From assembly GCA_934154515.1 (NCBI GenBank), contig CAKPGD010000004.1, positions 1-40,867 of the forward strand: a DNA stretch of 40,867 nucleotides, in the 5' to 3' direction. Position numbers and translations under genes: made by a program. Each line of letters starts with the position of its first letter. The first letter of the stretch is position 1. The DNA comes from an uncultured Clostridia bacterium. GTDB lineage: Bacteria > Bacillota > Clostridia > TANB77 > CAG-508. The notes under the pieces were generated by a model. It searched no databases and was not told the origin of the DNA. It saw only the letters and a list, made by a program, of their open reading frames with translations. Below are positions 17,243 through 25,398 of the stretch, in pieces.

Positions 17243-17401
17243 TTATTTTTTCGCCATATAATTTAGTTCACTTTTTCTGTAGTATTTTGCTATTAATTCA
17301 TCTAACTCAACACTAAGTTTATAGGTTATATCATAGTCTTGTCCTTTGATTATGCTTTCGTTTAATTTTTCTCTTAAATTACATATTTCATCATTTAACA
17401 T
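17243..17401 (-). CDS. Spo0E-like aspartyl-phosphate phosphatase (52 aa)
   Basis: This is a 52-residue protein beginning MLNDEICNLREKLNES and containing SVELDELIAKYY. That matches the S-x-x-LD-x-LI core of Spo0E-family phosphatases, which remove phosphate from Spo0A and delay sporulation. The two-helix hairpin length of about 50 residues is right for the family. GGAGAG lies before the ATG, and a terminator follows 47 bases after the stop. It stands alone between the peptidase genes and the T4SS locus. The family call is good. The target could be Spo0A or another response regulator. Confidence 0.8.
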   Translation of the reverse strand: MLNDEICNLREKLNESIIKGQDYDITYKLSVELDELIAKYYRKSELNYMAKK

Positions 17402-17477
17402 ATAACCACTCTCCTTTTTCGTGAATTTTCTTCTTTCGTATATTCATATGATAACATGTTTTTACATTTTAGTCAAG

Positions 17478-17503
17478 AAAAAATGCCTATTTTTAGGCAT
17501 TTT
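17478..17503 (-). terminator. Terminator after the ymfFH unit
   Basis: AAAATGCCTA pairs with TAGGCATTTT around four bases and is followed on the minus strand by six T. It lies 57 bases after the stop of the YmfH-like gene. The rest of 17402-17559 is AT-rich spacer and the leader of the Spo0E-like gene. Confidence 0.85.
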
Positions 17504-17559
17504 GTTGATTTTTCGTATGACATTTTTCTTCATTTTTTTGCATATTTCGACAGTAGATT

Positions 17560-18828
17560 TTATTTTGTGTTTATTACTGACAATACTGCATTTTTTTCGT
17601 CAAATAATTCTTTTAAGATTTCTTTTACATATTCTATACTTACTGTATTATATTGTTCTATATAGTCGAATGTGTTTATTCCTTTTAAATAATCTGTCAA
17701 AAACATTCTTGCTATGTTTGATACATCATTATATTCTACTACATAGTCTCCATATACTTTCTTTTTTATTCTTTTGAAGTATTCTTCGTCCATATTGTTT
17801 TTCATTTCTTCTATTGTTTTAAATAATTCATCATATATTTTTTTAGGTTCTTTTGATTGACCTGTTATCATTACATGTGCATAGTTGTCTGTAAATTCAT
17901 AATCTTTATCTAATGGTGCTAAAAGTAATCCTTCGTTATACATTTTTTGATAGAACGATGAACTTTTTCCCATTAACATATCCATTATAATTTGAATTGC
18001 TATATGTCTTCTTACTTTGTCTTTTCCTAAATTTTCATCTTTAAATCCAATTAAAAATATTGGTTTGCTTACTTGCATTTGTGCTTCTTTATATTTTTTA
18101 TTTAGACCTGTTTCAGATTCTGGATATATTCGTTTTATTTCTCCTTGTGTTTCTTTTTTTACTATTCTATTTTTTATTTCTTGTAACATTTTTTCTGGTT
18201 CAAAGTCTCCACATACTACAAATACCATGTTTGATGGGTTATAAAATGTATTGTAGCATTTATATAAAACATCTTTATCTATTTTTGATATAGATTCTAC
18301 TGTTCCTGCTATATCTATTTTTACTGCATTTTGTTTATACATACAGTCTAATGCATTCATATATAATTGCCAACCTGGATCGTCGTCATACATTCCTATT
18401 TCTTGTGCTATTATTCCTTTTTCTTTTTCTACATTTTCATCTGTAAAGTATGGGTGTTGCACATAATCCATTAATTCATCTAATGCTTCATAAAAGTTAT
18501 TTGTTGTTTCAAATAAATATGCTGTGTGGTCATTTGTTGTATATGCGTTTGCATCTACTCCAAGTCCCATTAAAACGTCTAAACTATTTTTTCCACTTTC
18601 TTGTTCAAACATTTTGTGCTCTAAAAAGTGTGCTACTCCGTCTGGTACAAATACTTCTGTGTTTGATTTTGGTTCTATAAATCTATTATCTATTGAGCCA
18701 AAATGTGTTGCCCACATTACATATTTTTTCTTTACGTTTTCTTTTGGAATTATTATTACTGTCATTCCATTTTCCAATTTTTCTATATATGCTTTTTCTT
18801 TTATATTTAAGCTCTCTATTAGTTTCAT
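17560..18828 (-). CDS. ymfH: M16-family zinc metallopeptidase, YmfH-like catalytic subunit
   Basis: This 422-residue protein has the inverted zinc motif HFLEH (67-71) and the third ligand Glu143 in GIIAQEIGMYDDDPG, so it should be catalytically active. The N-terminal half carries the catalytic fold and the C-terminal half the non-catalytic lobe, as in M16B enzymes. In Bacillus, YmfH pairs with the inactive YmfF, and related pairs (AlbE/AlbF) process exported peptides. The inactive partner is encoded 49 bases upstream in the same order as in Bacillus. AAGGA lies six bases before the ATG. A terminator follows. Confidence in the family is high; the natural substrate is unknown. Confidence 0.9.
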   Translation of the reverse strand: MKLIESLNIKEKAYIEKLENGMTVIIIPKENVKKKYVMWATHFGSIDNRFIEPKSNTEVFVPDGVAHFLEHKMFEQESGKNSLDVLMGLGVDANAYTTNDHTAYLFETTNNFYEALDELMDYVQHPYFTDENVEKEKGIIAQEIGMYDDDPGWQLYMNALDCMYKQNAVKIDIAGTVESISKIDKDVLYKCYNTFYNPSNMVFVVCGDFEPEKMLQEIKNRIVKKETQGEIKRIYPESETGLNKKYKEAQMQVSKPIFLIGFKDENLGKDKVRRHIAIQIIMDMLMGKSSSFYQKMYNEGLLLAPLDKDYEFTDNYAHVMITGQSKEPKKIYDELFKTIEEMKNNMDEEYFKRIKKKVYGDYVVEYNDVSNIARMFLTDYLKGINTFDYIEQYNTVSIEYVKEILKELFDEKNAVLSVINTK

Positions 18829-18877
18829 TTATTTTCCTTGTATAATGAACTTATAAACATTATACAAACTCCTTTCT

Positions 18878-20140
18878 TTAATTTTTTAAGAAATATATTG
18901 TATTAACAGTAACTGAATTAGCAACTCTTACTATTTGCTCTTTTGTAACCGCTTCTACTTTTTTTGCATACTTTTCTACACTTACGTTTTTATTTGCTAA
19001 TTCTTGACCAAAGTAATAACTTATTTCTGTATCTTGCTCTTCTGGTATATTTTCTATTGTTGAAAGAATTAGATTTTTAGCATTTACTATATCTTCTTGA
19101 GTAAAGTTTCCTTTTTTCATATCTTCTAATTGCTCTCTTATTATTCTAACTGCTTTATCATAATTTTCTATTTCTATTCCAGCTCTTATTATTATATTTT
19201 CTTTTCTTTTTAAATAGTTAGAACCTGCTGTGTATGCAAGACTTGCTTTTTCTCTTACATTTTGGAACATTTTTGAGTTTGATCCACCACCAAGAATTGT
19301 ATTATAGCACATTGTTATATAGCTTAAATCTTCTATTTCTTCTTTTGGGTCAACGTCTAATCCTATTACTAGTTTTCCTTGTGTTACATCCATGCTTTCT
19401 TCTACTATTTTTTCTTGTTCTGGTATTTGTTTTTCTTCATCTTTTAGTTCTACTTTTCTTGATTGTAATTTGTTTATATTTTCATTTTCTTTTATTATAT
19501 TTTCAACACCTTGTGGCAATACTCCAGATACAAATATATCTATTTTGCAGTTTTGTATCATTTCTTTATAATAGTTATAAAGCTCTTCTGATGTTATTTT
19601 TTCTAGGTCTTCTATATAACCAAATTTATATAAGCCATATGCTTTTCCTTTATACATTTCTTCTATACATCTTTCTAACGCATATGAACCTTTATTATCT
19701 ATTTTTCCTTCTATAATTTGTTTTAGATTTTCTTTTTCTCCTTTGAAATATTCTTCTTTAAATTTTCCATCTTCTACTAAAGGGTTGAACACTATATCTA
19801 ATAATATTTCAAAACTTCTTTTTAATAAATTTTCTTTTTCAGGTAAAAACTCATCATTTATTGACTCTAGATAGAATTTCATTGTATGAATATCTCCCGT
19901 TTTCTCTATTCCACAATCAAAATTAGAACCATACATTTCTTCTAAGTTTTTGCTAATTTCTTCTTGTGTTTTCATGTTTTGTGTTCCTCTTCTTAGTATT
20001 GCCGCTATTAGAGCATTTTTTGTTACTGTTTCTCTTGTAAGTGGCATACTTAAGAATACTGCTAATAAATTTGTTTTAAATTTATTTGTTTCTATCTCAT
20101 GAAATTTTATTCCTTCTTTTATTTCTATGCTATTTATCAT
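18878..20140 (-). CDS. ymfF: M16-family non-catalytic partner, YmfF-like
   Basis: This 420-residue M16-fold protein without the zinc motif has ALIAAILRRGTQ where HxxEH would stand, so it is the inactive half of a YmfF/YmfH heterodimer. Its glycine-rich C-terminal segment GGGSNSKMFQNVREK is well kept and resembles the substrate-binding region of M16 partners. The start is uncertain. The longest frame begins at 20197 but has no ribosome site. The family N terminus fits the internal ATG at 20138-20140 (MINSIEIKEGIKF), chosen here, though its own site is weak. A six-codon reading frame lies just upstream behind AAAGGAG (see 20161-20181). Confidence 0.82.
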   Translation of the reverse strand: MINSIEIKEGIKFHEIETNKFKTNLLAVFLSMPLTRETVTKNALIAAILRRGTQNMKTQEEISKNLEEMYGSNFDCGIEKTGDIHTMKFYLESINDEFLPEKENLLKRSFEILLDIVFNPLVEDGKFKEEYFKGEKENLKQIIEGKIDNKGSYALERCIEEMYKGKAYGLYKFGYIEDLEKITSEELYNYYKEMIQNCKIDIFVSGVLPQGVENIIKENENINKLQSRKVELKDEEKQIPEQEKIVEESMDVTQGKLVIGLDVDPKEEIEDLSYITMCYNTILGGGSNSKMFQNVREKASLAYTAGSNYLKRKENIIIRAGIEIENYDKAVRIIREQLEDMKKGNFTQEDIVNAKNLILSTIENIPEEQDTEISYYFGQELANKNVSVEKYAKKVEAVTKEQIVRVANSVTVNTIYFLKN

Positions 20141-20160
20141 TTTTTTCTTGTATGATGTAT

Positions 20161-20181
20161 TTAATAATTTAAATAGACCAT
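20161..20181 (-). other. Possible six-codon leader reading frame before ymfF
   Basis: AAAGGAG is followed three bases later by ATG and the short frame MVYLNY-stop, ending 20 bases before the preferred ymfF start. Ribosomes could reinitiate from it. The spacing is short, so this is only a suggestion. Confidence 0.25.
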
Positions 20182-20197
20182 ACGCTCCTTTCTCCAT

Positions 20198-20438
20198 TTA
20201 TTTTTATATTAATATTTAGTATAATATAAATGTAATATTTGTGGACTTTTTTCAATTTTTATTTAAGTACAAAATAACAATAATATTATAGTACAAAAAA
20301 CAAAAAATATACAAGGCATTCTTGCATATTTTTTTGCTTTAATACATTTTTATTCTATTTAAAGATTTTTTCTAATTTTCTTTTAATATCTTTTACTTTT
20401 TATTTATCTTTTATTTTTCTTTTATTTTTTTATTTAAT
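20198..20438 (-). terminator. Intergenic region with terminator of the rpsU-yqeY unit
   Basis: At about 20302-20335 an imperfect hairpin (arms AAAATAT-CAAG and CTTG-ATATTTT, with one mismatch) has T runs on both sides and should end the yqeY transcript. The rest is AT-rich, with a possible but unconvincing promoter for ymfF near 20215-20255. No gene is seen. Confidence 0.6.
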
Positions 20439-20879
20439 TTATGCTAATTTTGCTTTTACTATTTCATTTATAGTTTTTCCATCTGCAGCAGCTCCTACTT
20501 TTTCTTTTACGCCTTTCATTACTATTCCCATTTCTTTTATTGAGCTTGCTCCTGTTTTTTCTATTACTTCGTCTACTATTTTTTCTAATTCTTCTCTAGA
20601 AAGTGGCTTTGGTAAATATTCTGCTAATATTTTTATTTCTTCATTTATTTGATTTATTAATTCTTGTCTTCCACTTTTTTCATAATCTGCTAATGAGTCT
20701 TTTCTTTTTTTAGATTCTTTTGCTATTACTTCTATTATTTGTTCATCTGATAGTTCTATTTGTTTATCTTTTTCGACTTGTAGTATTGCTGCTCTTACCA
20801 TTTGAATTACGTTTTTTCTAATTACATTTTTATCTCTCATTGATACTTTCATATCTTCTAATAATTTTTCTTTTAACAT
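20439..20879 (-). CDS. yqeY: GatB/YqeY-domain protein
   Basis: This 146-residue all-helical protein matches the YqeY family from end to end (LKEKLLEDMKVSMRDK at the start, DGKTINEIVKAKLA at the end). YqeY resembles the tail domain of the GatB amidotransferase and may bind tRNA or help aminoacyl-tRNA quality control; its role is unproven. It lies 75 bases downstream of rpsU, a common pairing, with a hairpin between them that may lower its expression. AGGAGG lies before the ATG. Confidence 0.9.
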   Translation of the reverse strand: MLKEKLLEDMKVSMRDKNVIRKNVIQMVRAAILQVEKDKQIELSDEQIIEVIAKESKKRKDSLADYEKSGRQELINQINEEIKILAEYLPKPLSREELEKIVDEVIEKTGASSIKEMGIVMKGVKEKVGAAADGKTINEIVKAKLA

Positions 20880-20900
20880 ATAAAATTCCTCCTATTTGCA

Positions 20901-20940
20901 AAAAAGACTAGAAATTATAGCGTTTTACCCTAATTTCTAG
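20901..20940 (-). terminator. Hairpin between rpsU and yqeY (attenuator or terminator)
   Basis: CTAGAAATTA pairs with TAATTTCTAG around a 13-base loop, followed on the minus strand by TCTTTTTT. It should end most rpsU transcripts and let a fraction continue into yqeY. Confidence 0.75.
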
Positions 20941-20954
20941 CCCCTTAATTTCAA

Positions 20955-21125
20955 TTAAAATTTTCTTTTTCTTGCAGCCTCTGATTTTTTCTTTCTTTTT
21001 ACGCTAGGTTTTTCATAATGTTCTCTTTTACGAACTTCTTGTAAAACTCCATTTCTTGCGCATTGTCTTTTAAATCTTTTTAAAGCATCTTCTATATTTC
21101 CATTATTTACTCTTACTTCTGACAT
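20955..21125 (-). CDS. rpsU: Small-subunit ribosomal protein bS21
   Basis: This 56-residue basic protein, MSEVRVNNGNIEDALKRFKR and onward, ends in the usual KKKSEAARKRKF tail. bS21 sits near the platform of the 30S subunit and helps initiation. The start is ATG 21123-21125 with GGAGGGG upstream; an in-frame extension to 21185 has no support and would pass into the leader. A strong promoter and a 5' hairpin lie upstream, and yqeY follows. Confidence 0.97.
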   Translation of the reverse strand: MSEVRVNNGNIEDALKRFKRQCARNGVLQEVRKREHYEKPSVKRKKKSEAARKRKF

Positions 21126-21176
21126 TACTATTCCCCTCCTTCCAGTATTTACACTTTTATTCGTGTGGGATTTTAA

Positions 21177-21206
21177 AACGTGCACAACCTACATCTTGTA
21201 CACGTT
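21177..21206 (-). promoter_or_regulatory. 5' leader hairpin of rpsU
   Basis: AACGTGTACAA and TTGTGCACGTT form an 11-bp stem with one mismatch or wobble around an eight-base loop. It lies where transcription from the rpsU promoter should begin, so the mRNA probably starts with this hairpin. It could stabilise the mRNA or serve as a regulatory leader. Confidence 0.6.
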
Positions 21207-21210
21207 CTGT

Positions 21211-21240
21211 ATTATACCTTATGTTGGCATTATTTGTCAA
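21211..21240 (-). promoter_or_regulatory. Strong promoter of rpsU
   Basis: Perfect TTGACA (21235-21240), 18 bases, perfect TATAAT (21211-21216) on the minus strand. It is the best consensus promoter in the window, as expected for a ribosomal protein gene. Confidence 0.9.
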
Positions 21241-21309
21241 TAGTATGTTTTAAATTTGTTGAATTTTATTCTTTAATTCTATTAAAGAAACATATGCCTG
21301 TCGCACCTT

Positions 21310-21340
21310 TAAAAATCCAGCTTATTAAAGCTGGATTTTT
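21310..21340. terminator. Terminator of the small gene upstream of rpsU
   Basis: AAAAATCCAGCTT pairs with AAGCTGGATTTTT around a short loop, with T runs at both ends. It lies 20 bases after the stop of the small open frame at 21360. Confidence 0.85.
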
Positions 21341-21359
21341 AATTTATTATTCAATTTTT

Positions 21360-21479
21360 TTAATCTTGTGCTTGATTTTGAATTTTTTCCAAGCATTCCA
21401 CTACTTTTTCATCATTAACTAGCTTAACAACAGTTTTCTCTGCTGTTACTAATAGTTTTCTCCTGCTTTTCTTTATAAT
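21360..21479 (-). CDS. Candidate 39-residue basic protein with a non-AUG start
   Basis: An open frame without ATG, GTG or TTG near its 5' end is preceded by a very strong AAGGAGGG site five bases before ATT (21477-21479), or eight before ATA. The protein would read KKSRRKLLVTAEKTVVKLVN then DEKVVECLEKIQNQAQD: basic, then helical, and protein-like in composition. It has its own promoter upstream and an intrinsic terminator 20 bases downstream, so a transcript is likely. AUU starts are known from infC. The frame continues upstream as CRICKQHHYKEG, so it could instead be the remnant of a longer gene that lost one base near 21524. Confidence 0.4.
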   Translation of the reverse strand: MIKKSRRKLLVTAEKTVVKLVNDEKVVECLEKIQNQAQD

Positions 21480-21524
21480 TTTGCCCTCCTTGTAGTGGTG
21501 TTGTTTACATATTCTACAATAGTC

Positions 21525-21553
21525 ATTTTAACATATTTTTTAGCAGTTATCAA
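21525..21553 (-). promoter_or_regulatory. Extended -10 promoter of the small gene
   Basis: TTGATA (21548-21553), 17 bases, TAAAAT (21525-21530) on the minus strand, with TG one base before the -10. The -35 is embedded in the left arm of a perfect palindrome. Confidence 0.65.
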
Positions 21554-21579
21554 CACTTTATTTACTAAATGTTGATAAC
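21546..21579. repeat. Perfect 10-bp inverted repeat overlapping a -35 element (operator candidate)
   Basis: GTTATCAACA (21546-21555) and TGTTGATAAC (21570-21579) are exact inverted repeats with centres 24 bases apart, about two helical turns. One arm contains the -35 hexamer, so a bound dimer would block the promoter. The arms differ from a DnaA box (TTATCCACA) by one base. Confidence 0.7.
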
Positions 21580-21619
21580 TACCAGTTATACTATTAATTC
21601 TGTTAAATAAAATTTAAAG

Positions 21620-22633
21620 TTATTTCATTGCTTTTTCTGCATATGAATTGTTTACTACTTTATTAAATGGTGCTCTTTGTGTTAGTTCTCCCGCTTCTTC
21701 CATAACATTTTGTAATAGTTCAAAAGATTCTTCTTTCATTGCTGGATTTGTTTTCCAAGCATCTATATCTTTATAGCTTTGAAGTACAGTTGCAAGTAAG
21801 TCTACATCTGTATTTGGGAAGAATTCTTTTATTGCTTCTGCCACTTCTTTCATTGTATGTTCTTCTACCCATTTTTGTCCTTTATATATTGCATTTGTAA
21901 ATTTTTGTATTATATCGCTATTCTTTTCTATATAGCTTTTTTTAGCAAAATAAGCAGTATATGGTATTTCTCCAGATGCTTCTCCTACTGATGCTACAAC
22001 ATATCCTTTTCCTGCATTTGCTGTCATTGTTGCTGTTGGCTCAAATAATGTTACATAGTCTGCTGTTCCTCCTGAAAATGCTCCTGCCATTAAATCAAAT
22101 TTAATACTATCGTCTAATATTAAATCTTTTTGTGGATCTATTCCATTTTTCTTTAATACATATTCAAATGTCATATATGGAACTCCACCTTTTCTTCCTG
22201 GAATTACTGTTTTTCCTTTTAAATCTTGCCAACTAAAGTTGTCTGTTTTTTCTCTTGCTACTAAGAATGATCCGTCTTTTTGCGTTAGTTGTGCAAATAC
22301 TTGGCAATAGTCTGTCTTTCCTTCATTATATACATATATTGAAGCTTCTGGTCCAGCAAATCCTATATCACTTTGACCTGCTAGAACTGCTGTCATTACT
22401 TTGTCTGCCCCTTGACCTGTTGTTATTTCTAATTCAATTCCCTCTTCTGCCATAAAGCCTTTTGCTATTGCAACATATTGTGGTGCATAAAATACACTTC
22501 TTGTTACCTCATTTAAACGCACTTTTTGCATAGCTACATTTGTATTTGTATCTTTTTTTGTTCCAAAGAAAATAGCCACTGCTACTACTATTACAAGTAC
22601 AATTGCAATACCTATTATTAAGTATTTTTTCAT
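21620..22633 (-). CDS. ABC transporter substrate-binding protein, SsuA/ThiY (NMT1) type
   Basis: This 337-residue protein is held to the membrane by an N-terminal helix (about 3-22) without a lipobox cysteine. The body has the NMT1/SsuA pattern: FYAPQYVAIAKGFMAEEGIE near the start, GQSDIGFAG, WQDLKGKTVIPGRKGG and YVTLFEPTATM. It should capture a small molecule such as a sulfonate, taurine, nitrate-like anion or pyrimidine precursor. The sequence does not decide which. ATG 22631-22633 has AAGGAAGG before it; an in-frame ATG at 22654 has none. The cognate ATPase and permease genes lie 3-4 kb upstream on the same strand, beyond LemA and DUF2207 genes. No TPP or S-box leader is seen. Confidence 0.85.
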   Translation of the reverse strand: MKKYLIIGIAIVLVIVVAVAIFFGTKKDTNTNVAMQKVRLNEVTRSVFYAPQYVAIAKGFMAEEGIELEITTGQGADKVMTAVLAGQSDIGFAGPEASIYVYNEGKTDYCQVFAQLTQKDGSFLVAREKTDNFSWQDLKGKTVIPGRKGGVPYMTFEYVLKKNGIDPQKDLILDDSIKFDLMAGAFSGGTADYVTLFEPTATMTANAGKGYVVASVGEASGEIPYTAYFAKKSYIEKNSDIIQKFTNAIYKGQKWVEEHTMKEVAEAIKEFFPNTDVDLLATVLQSYKDIDAWKTNPAMKEESFELLQNVMEEAGELTQRAPFNKVVNNSYAEKAMK

Positions 22634-22764
22634 ATTTTGCTTCCTTCCTTTCATAAATTTTATGTACTAAACTTTAAGTACATTTCTATATATTTTATTC
22701 ATTTATTTGTAATGAGGTGAGCTTTTAGTTAAAACAAAAAAAATTAAAAATTTTTCAGGGAATT

Positions 22765-22802
22765 TAAAAAAAAGAAAAATGAGTGAACTTAATCACTCAT
22801 TC
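22765..22802 (-). terminator. Terminator after the DUF2207 gene
   Basis: AATGAGTGA pairs with TCACTCATT around six bases, followed on the minus strand by TTTCTTTTTTTT. The remaining 22634-22764 is the AT-rich leader of the binding-protein gene; no riboswitch was recognised in it. Confidence 0.85.
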
Positions 22803-22871
22803 TTCTGTTGGACTTTTTTACAGCCAATTATATTTAACTTTTATTATCTAAGTTTTATATTTATGAGAAGA

Positions 22872-24845
22872 TTACCACGAACCTCCTCCGCCTCCTCCAG
22901 AGCCTCCTCCAGAGAATCCACCACCAGATGAACCTCCCCCACCACTACTAGATGGACTAGAAGACATTACCGATTGCGCTGATTGCATTGTGGTATTCAT
23001 AAAACTATTAAAATCAGTCATTACAAACGCTCCATTGCATTCATACCAACTTGGTGGTTGTATAGCTATTGTTTCAAATTGTTTCATCCATTTTTCAGAA
23101 ACACCTAATGCATATGTATATGGTAAAATGTCATAAAAATATTCTGGATTTTCTTCTACTAATGCTTCTAATTGTGGTTTTTCTGCTGTTTCTAGGAAAC
23201 GCTTAAATCCTCCTATTTTTCCTAACATTTCATTTCCAAATTCAGTTCTTTTAACTACTTTTTTTGAAAGTGATATTAGGATTGAAGCAGAAACTATTCC
23301 TATTATTTCCGTTATTAAATATGGAGTATCATATAATATTTCTGGCAGCATTATTATCCCACATGGTACTAATATAAATAGCATTGATACTATTATTTGT
23401 ATTACTTTTGAAAAAACGGTTGGCTTTTCATTTGATAGTCCTAGTATAGTAAAACCAATTATTGAAAGTGTCGATATTAAAAATGCTTCTTCTAAACTAG
23501 CCGATTCTATTGCTGGCTTTATTATCATTAATGCTACTATAATGACAATCATAAATATTATCCAGTTTCTTATTACCTTTGTTGAATGTTCAAATATTTT
23601 ATTTTTATTTTCTTTGCTATTCATTTTATTTCGAATTTTATCTAAAGTAACATAAAATTCGTTCTTTAATTCTGAAGCTGTTACTGTTTTTTCATCTTTC
23701 ATTCCTCTTACAAGTTGCATCGCCTTAGAAGTACTTATTTTTTCTCCATTTTTATTTGCTTCTTCTTTAATTTCATTTACTTTTTCCATATCTATTTCTT
23801 TTGGACAACTAAATAGTCCATTGAAAAATATTCTTTCATTTTCATTATTTCCGTCATATTCTTTTAGCTTTGTAATTTTAAAACTTTTTGTTTTTGAAAA
23901 AATTCCTTTTTCTTCTATTTGTTCTATTTTTAAATATCCTTTATCTGCTAAATATACAAGCAATGAAATTATTGCTTTGTTATCTGCTGAACCATTGTAT
24001 AAAAAGCCTACTTCTGCTGAATTATAACCTTCTGGTGGGTAAAATTCTACTGTTTCCACCACATTTTCTTTTTTTCCGGCCTTTTTATATATAATAATTG
24101 CTATTACTACTGCTGTTATACTTAATATTATACTTACAATTTGGTATGTTCCTAGCTTAGTATTTTTTACAAAATAACCTTCTGGTAATGTAAGTCTAAT
24201 TGTTAATGCTTCGCCAACGTTTAGTGTTCTATATACGTTTCCAGTTATAGTATTTCCATCAACATCGTAATAAATATTGGAGCTATTAGCAGAACCTTTT
24301 ACTCCACTAGAAAAACCTAATAATGATTCGTCAAAAGACTTGGGCATTTGTATGGTAAAAGTTATACCATTTATTGTCGTATCCCATTCATTTCCGATTA
24401 AGTTAAAGTACAATTCATCTACATCTTTTAAAGGATCTTTTCCTATATCATATGTATATTTTATTGTATAATTATGTTTTCCTCTAAATATAGAATTTTT
24501 ACTTCCTATTTTTATTACTTTATATCCATCTTTATTATACGAAGAATATTCTTCATTAACAGATACATTGGTTATTTTAACTCTATTTTTTGAAGTTGTT
24601 CCATCTAGTCTAGAAACCGTATTTCTTAGCGGTATCTTTCTATATATACCGTGTTTATCTACATTGAAATATGCTGTTATTGTTTCTGTTATGTCTAAAG
24701 TGTTATCTTCATTAACAACCACATTTATATCATATGCTTCTATTGTATAATCTCTAGTATAAGTTGCTGATTGAGTTTTATTAGGTATAAATAACATTAA
24801 TATTAAAACAATAGAAAATATTGTTTTTAAAACTCTTTGTTTCAA
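22872..24845 (-). CDS. DUF2207 membrane protein
   Basis: This 657-residue protein has a signal peptide (about 1-26). A beta-rich outside domain (30-225) carries the DUF2207 hallmarks: a TRDYTIEAYDINVVVNEDNT start and IYRKIPLRN. A membrane helix lies at about 231-253. Cytoplasmic helices and a group of membrane segments lie at roughly 425-525. The Gly/Ser tail ends in GGGSGGGGGGSW. It is encoded one base after LemA, and this pair is common, suggesting joint work in the envelope; function is unproven. The start codon is TTG (24843-24845), with AGGTGGAG inside the lemA end. Confidence 0.88.
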   Translation of the reverse strand: MKQRVLKTIFSIVLILMLFIPNKTQSATYTRDYTIEAYDINVVVNEDNTLDITETITAYFNVDKHGIYRKIPLRNTVSRLDGTTSKNRVKITNVSVNEEYSSYNKDGYKVIKIGSKNSIFRGKHNYTIKYTYDIGKDPLKDVDELYFNLIGNEWDTTINGITFTIQMPKSFDESLLGFSSGVKGSANSSNIYYDVDGNTITGNVYRTLNVGEALTIRLTLPEGYFVKNTKLGTYQIVSIILSITAVVIAIIIYKKAGKKENVVETVEFYPPEGYNSAEVGFLYNGSADNKAIISLLVYLADKGYLKIEQIEEKGIFSKTKSFKITKLKEYDGNNENERIFFNGLFSCPKEIDMEKVNEIKEEANKNGEKISTSKAMQLVRGMKDEKTVTASELKNEFYVTLDKIRNKMNSKENKNKIFEHSTKVIRNWIIFMIVIIVALMIIKPAIESASLEEAFLISTLSIIGFTILGLSNEKPTVFSKVIQIIVSMLFILVPCGIIMLPEILYDTPYLITEIIGIVSASILISLSKKVVKRTEFGNEMLGKIGGFKRFLETAEKPQLEALVEENPEYFYDILPYTYALGVSEKWMKQFETIAIQPPSWYECNGAFVMTDFNSFMNTTMQSAQSVMSSSPSSSGGGGSSGGGFSGGGSGGGGGGSW

Positions 24846-24846
24846 T

Positions 24847-25398
24847 TTAAAACTCCACCTTTACATTGTTTTTTTCTTCTGCACTTGCTTCAAACATACT
24901 TGTTTCTCTAAATCCAAATAATTTTGCTACTATATTACTTGGGAACATTTGAACTTTATTATTTAAATTTCTAACTGTTCCATTATAGTATTTTCTACTA
25001 TTTGCTATTTCATTTTCAATTTGTGTTAATTCGGCACTTAATTGCATAAAGTTTTCATTTGCTTTTAACTCTGGATAATTTTCAGCTACAGCCATTATTT
25101 TGGATATTTCTTGTGATAAATGTTCATTAACACCTATTTTTCTATCTACTGACATACTATCATAACTGTTAGTTCTTAAAGTTGTTAATTCGTTAAGTGT
25201 TTCTTCTTCATGTTTTGCATACCCTTTTACTGTTTCTACTAAGTTAGGAATTAAATCCCATCTTTTCTTTAAATATACATCCATTGTTGAGAAAGCTTCT
25301 TTTACAAAGTTATTGTGTTTTACTAAATCATTATATGTTGAAAATACATATATAAGCACTAAAACTATAATAGCTATAATAATTATTGTTACTGCCAT
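24847..25398 (-). CDS. lemA: LemA-family membrane protein
   Basis: This 183-residue protein has a short outside N terminus, one membrane helix (about 4-22), then a long helical bundle typical of LemA (STYNDLVKHNNFVKEAFSTM; KKRWDLIPNLVETVKGYA). It ends after FPSNIVAKLFGFRE and a charged tail. ATG 25396-25398 has GGAGG eight bases upstream; longer in-frame starts lack suitable sites. It is coupled to the DUF2207 gene. LemA proteins are linked with envelope upkeep, and a defined activity is not known. Confidence 0.92.
   Translation of the reverse strand: MAVTIIIIAIIVLVLIYVFSTYNDLVKHNNFVKEAFSTMDVYLKKRWDLIPNLVETVKGYAKHEEETLNELTTLRTNSYDSMSVDRKIGVNEHLSQEISKIMAVAENYPELKANENFMQLSAELTQIENEIANSRKYYNGTVRNLNNKVQMFPSNIVAKLFGFRETSMFEASAEEKNNVKVEF

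Noticed and set aside
19234..19716. Plus-strand frame of 160 leucine-rich residues inside ymfF
   Set aside because: Leucine-rich composition is what antisense of a lysine/glutamate-rich gene gives; no start signals.
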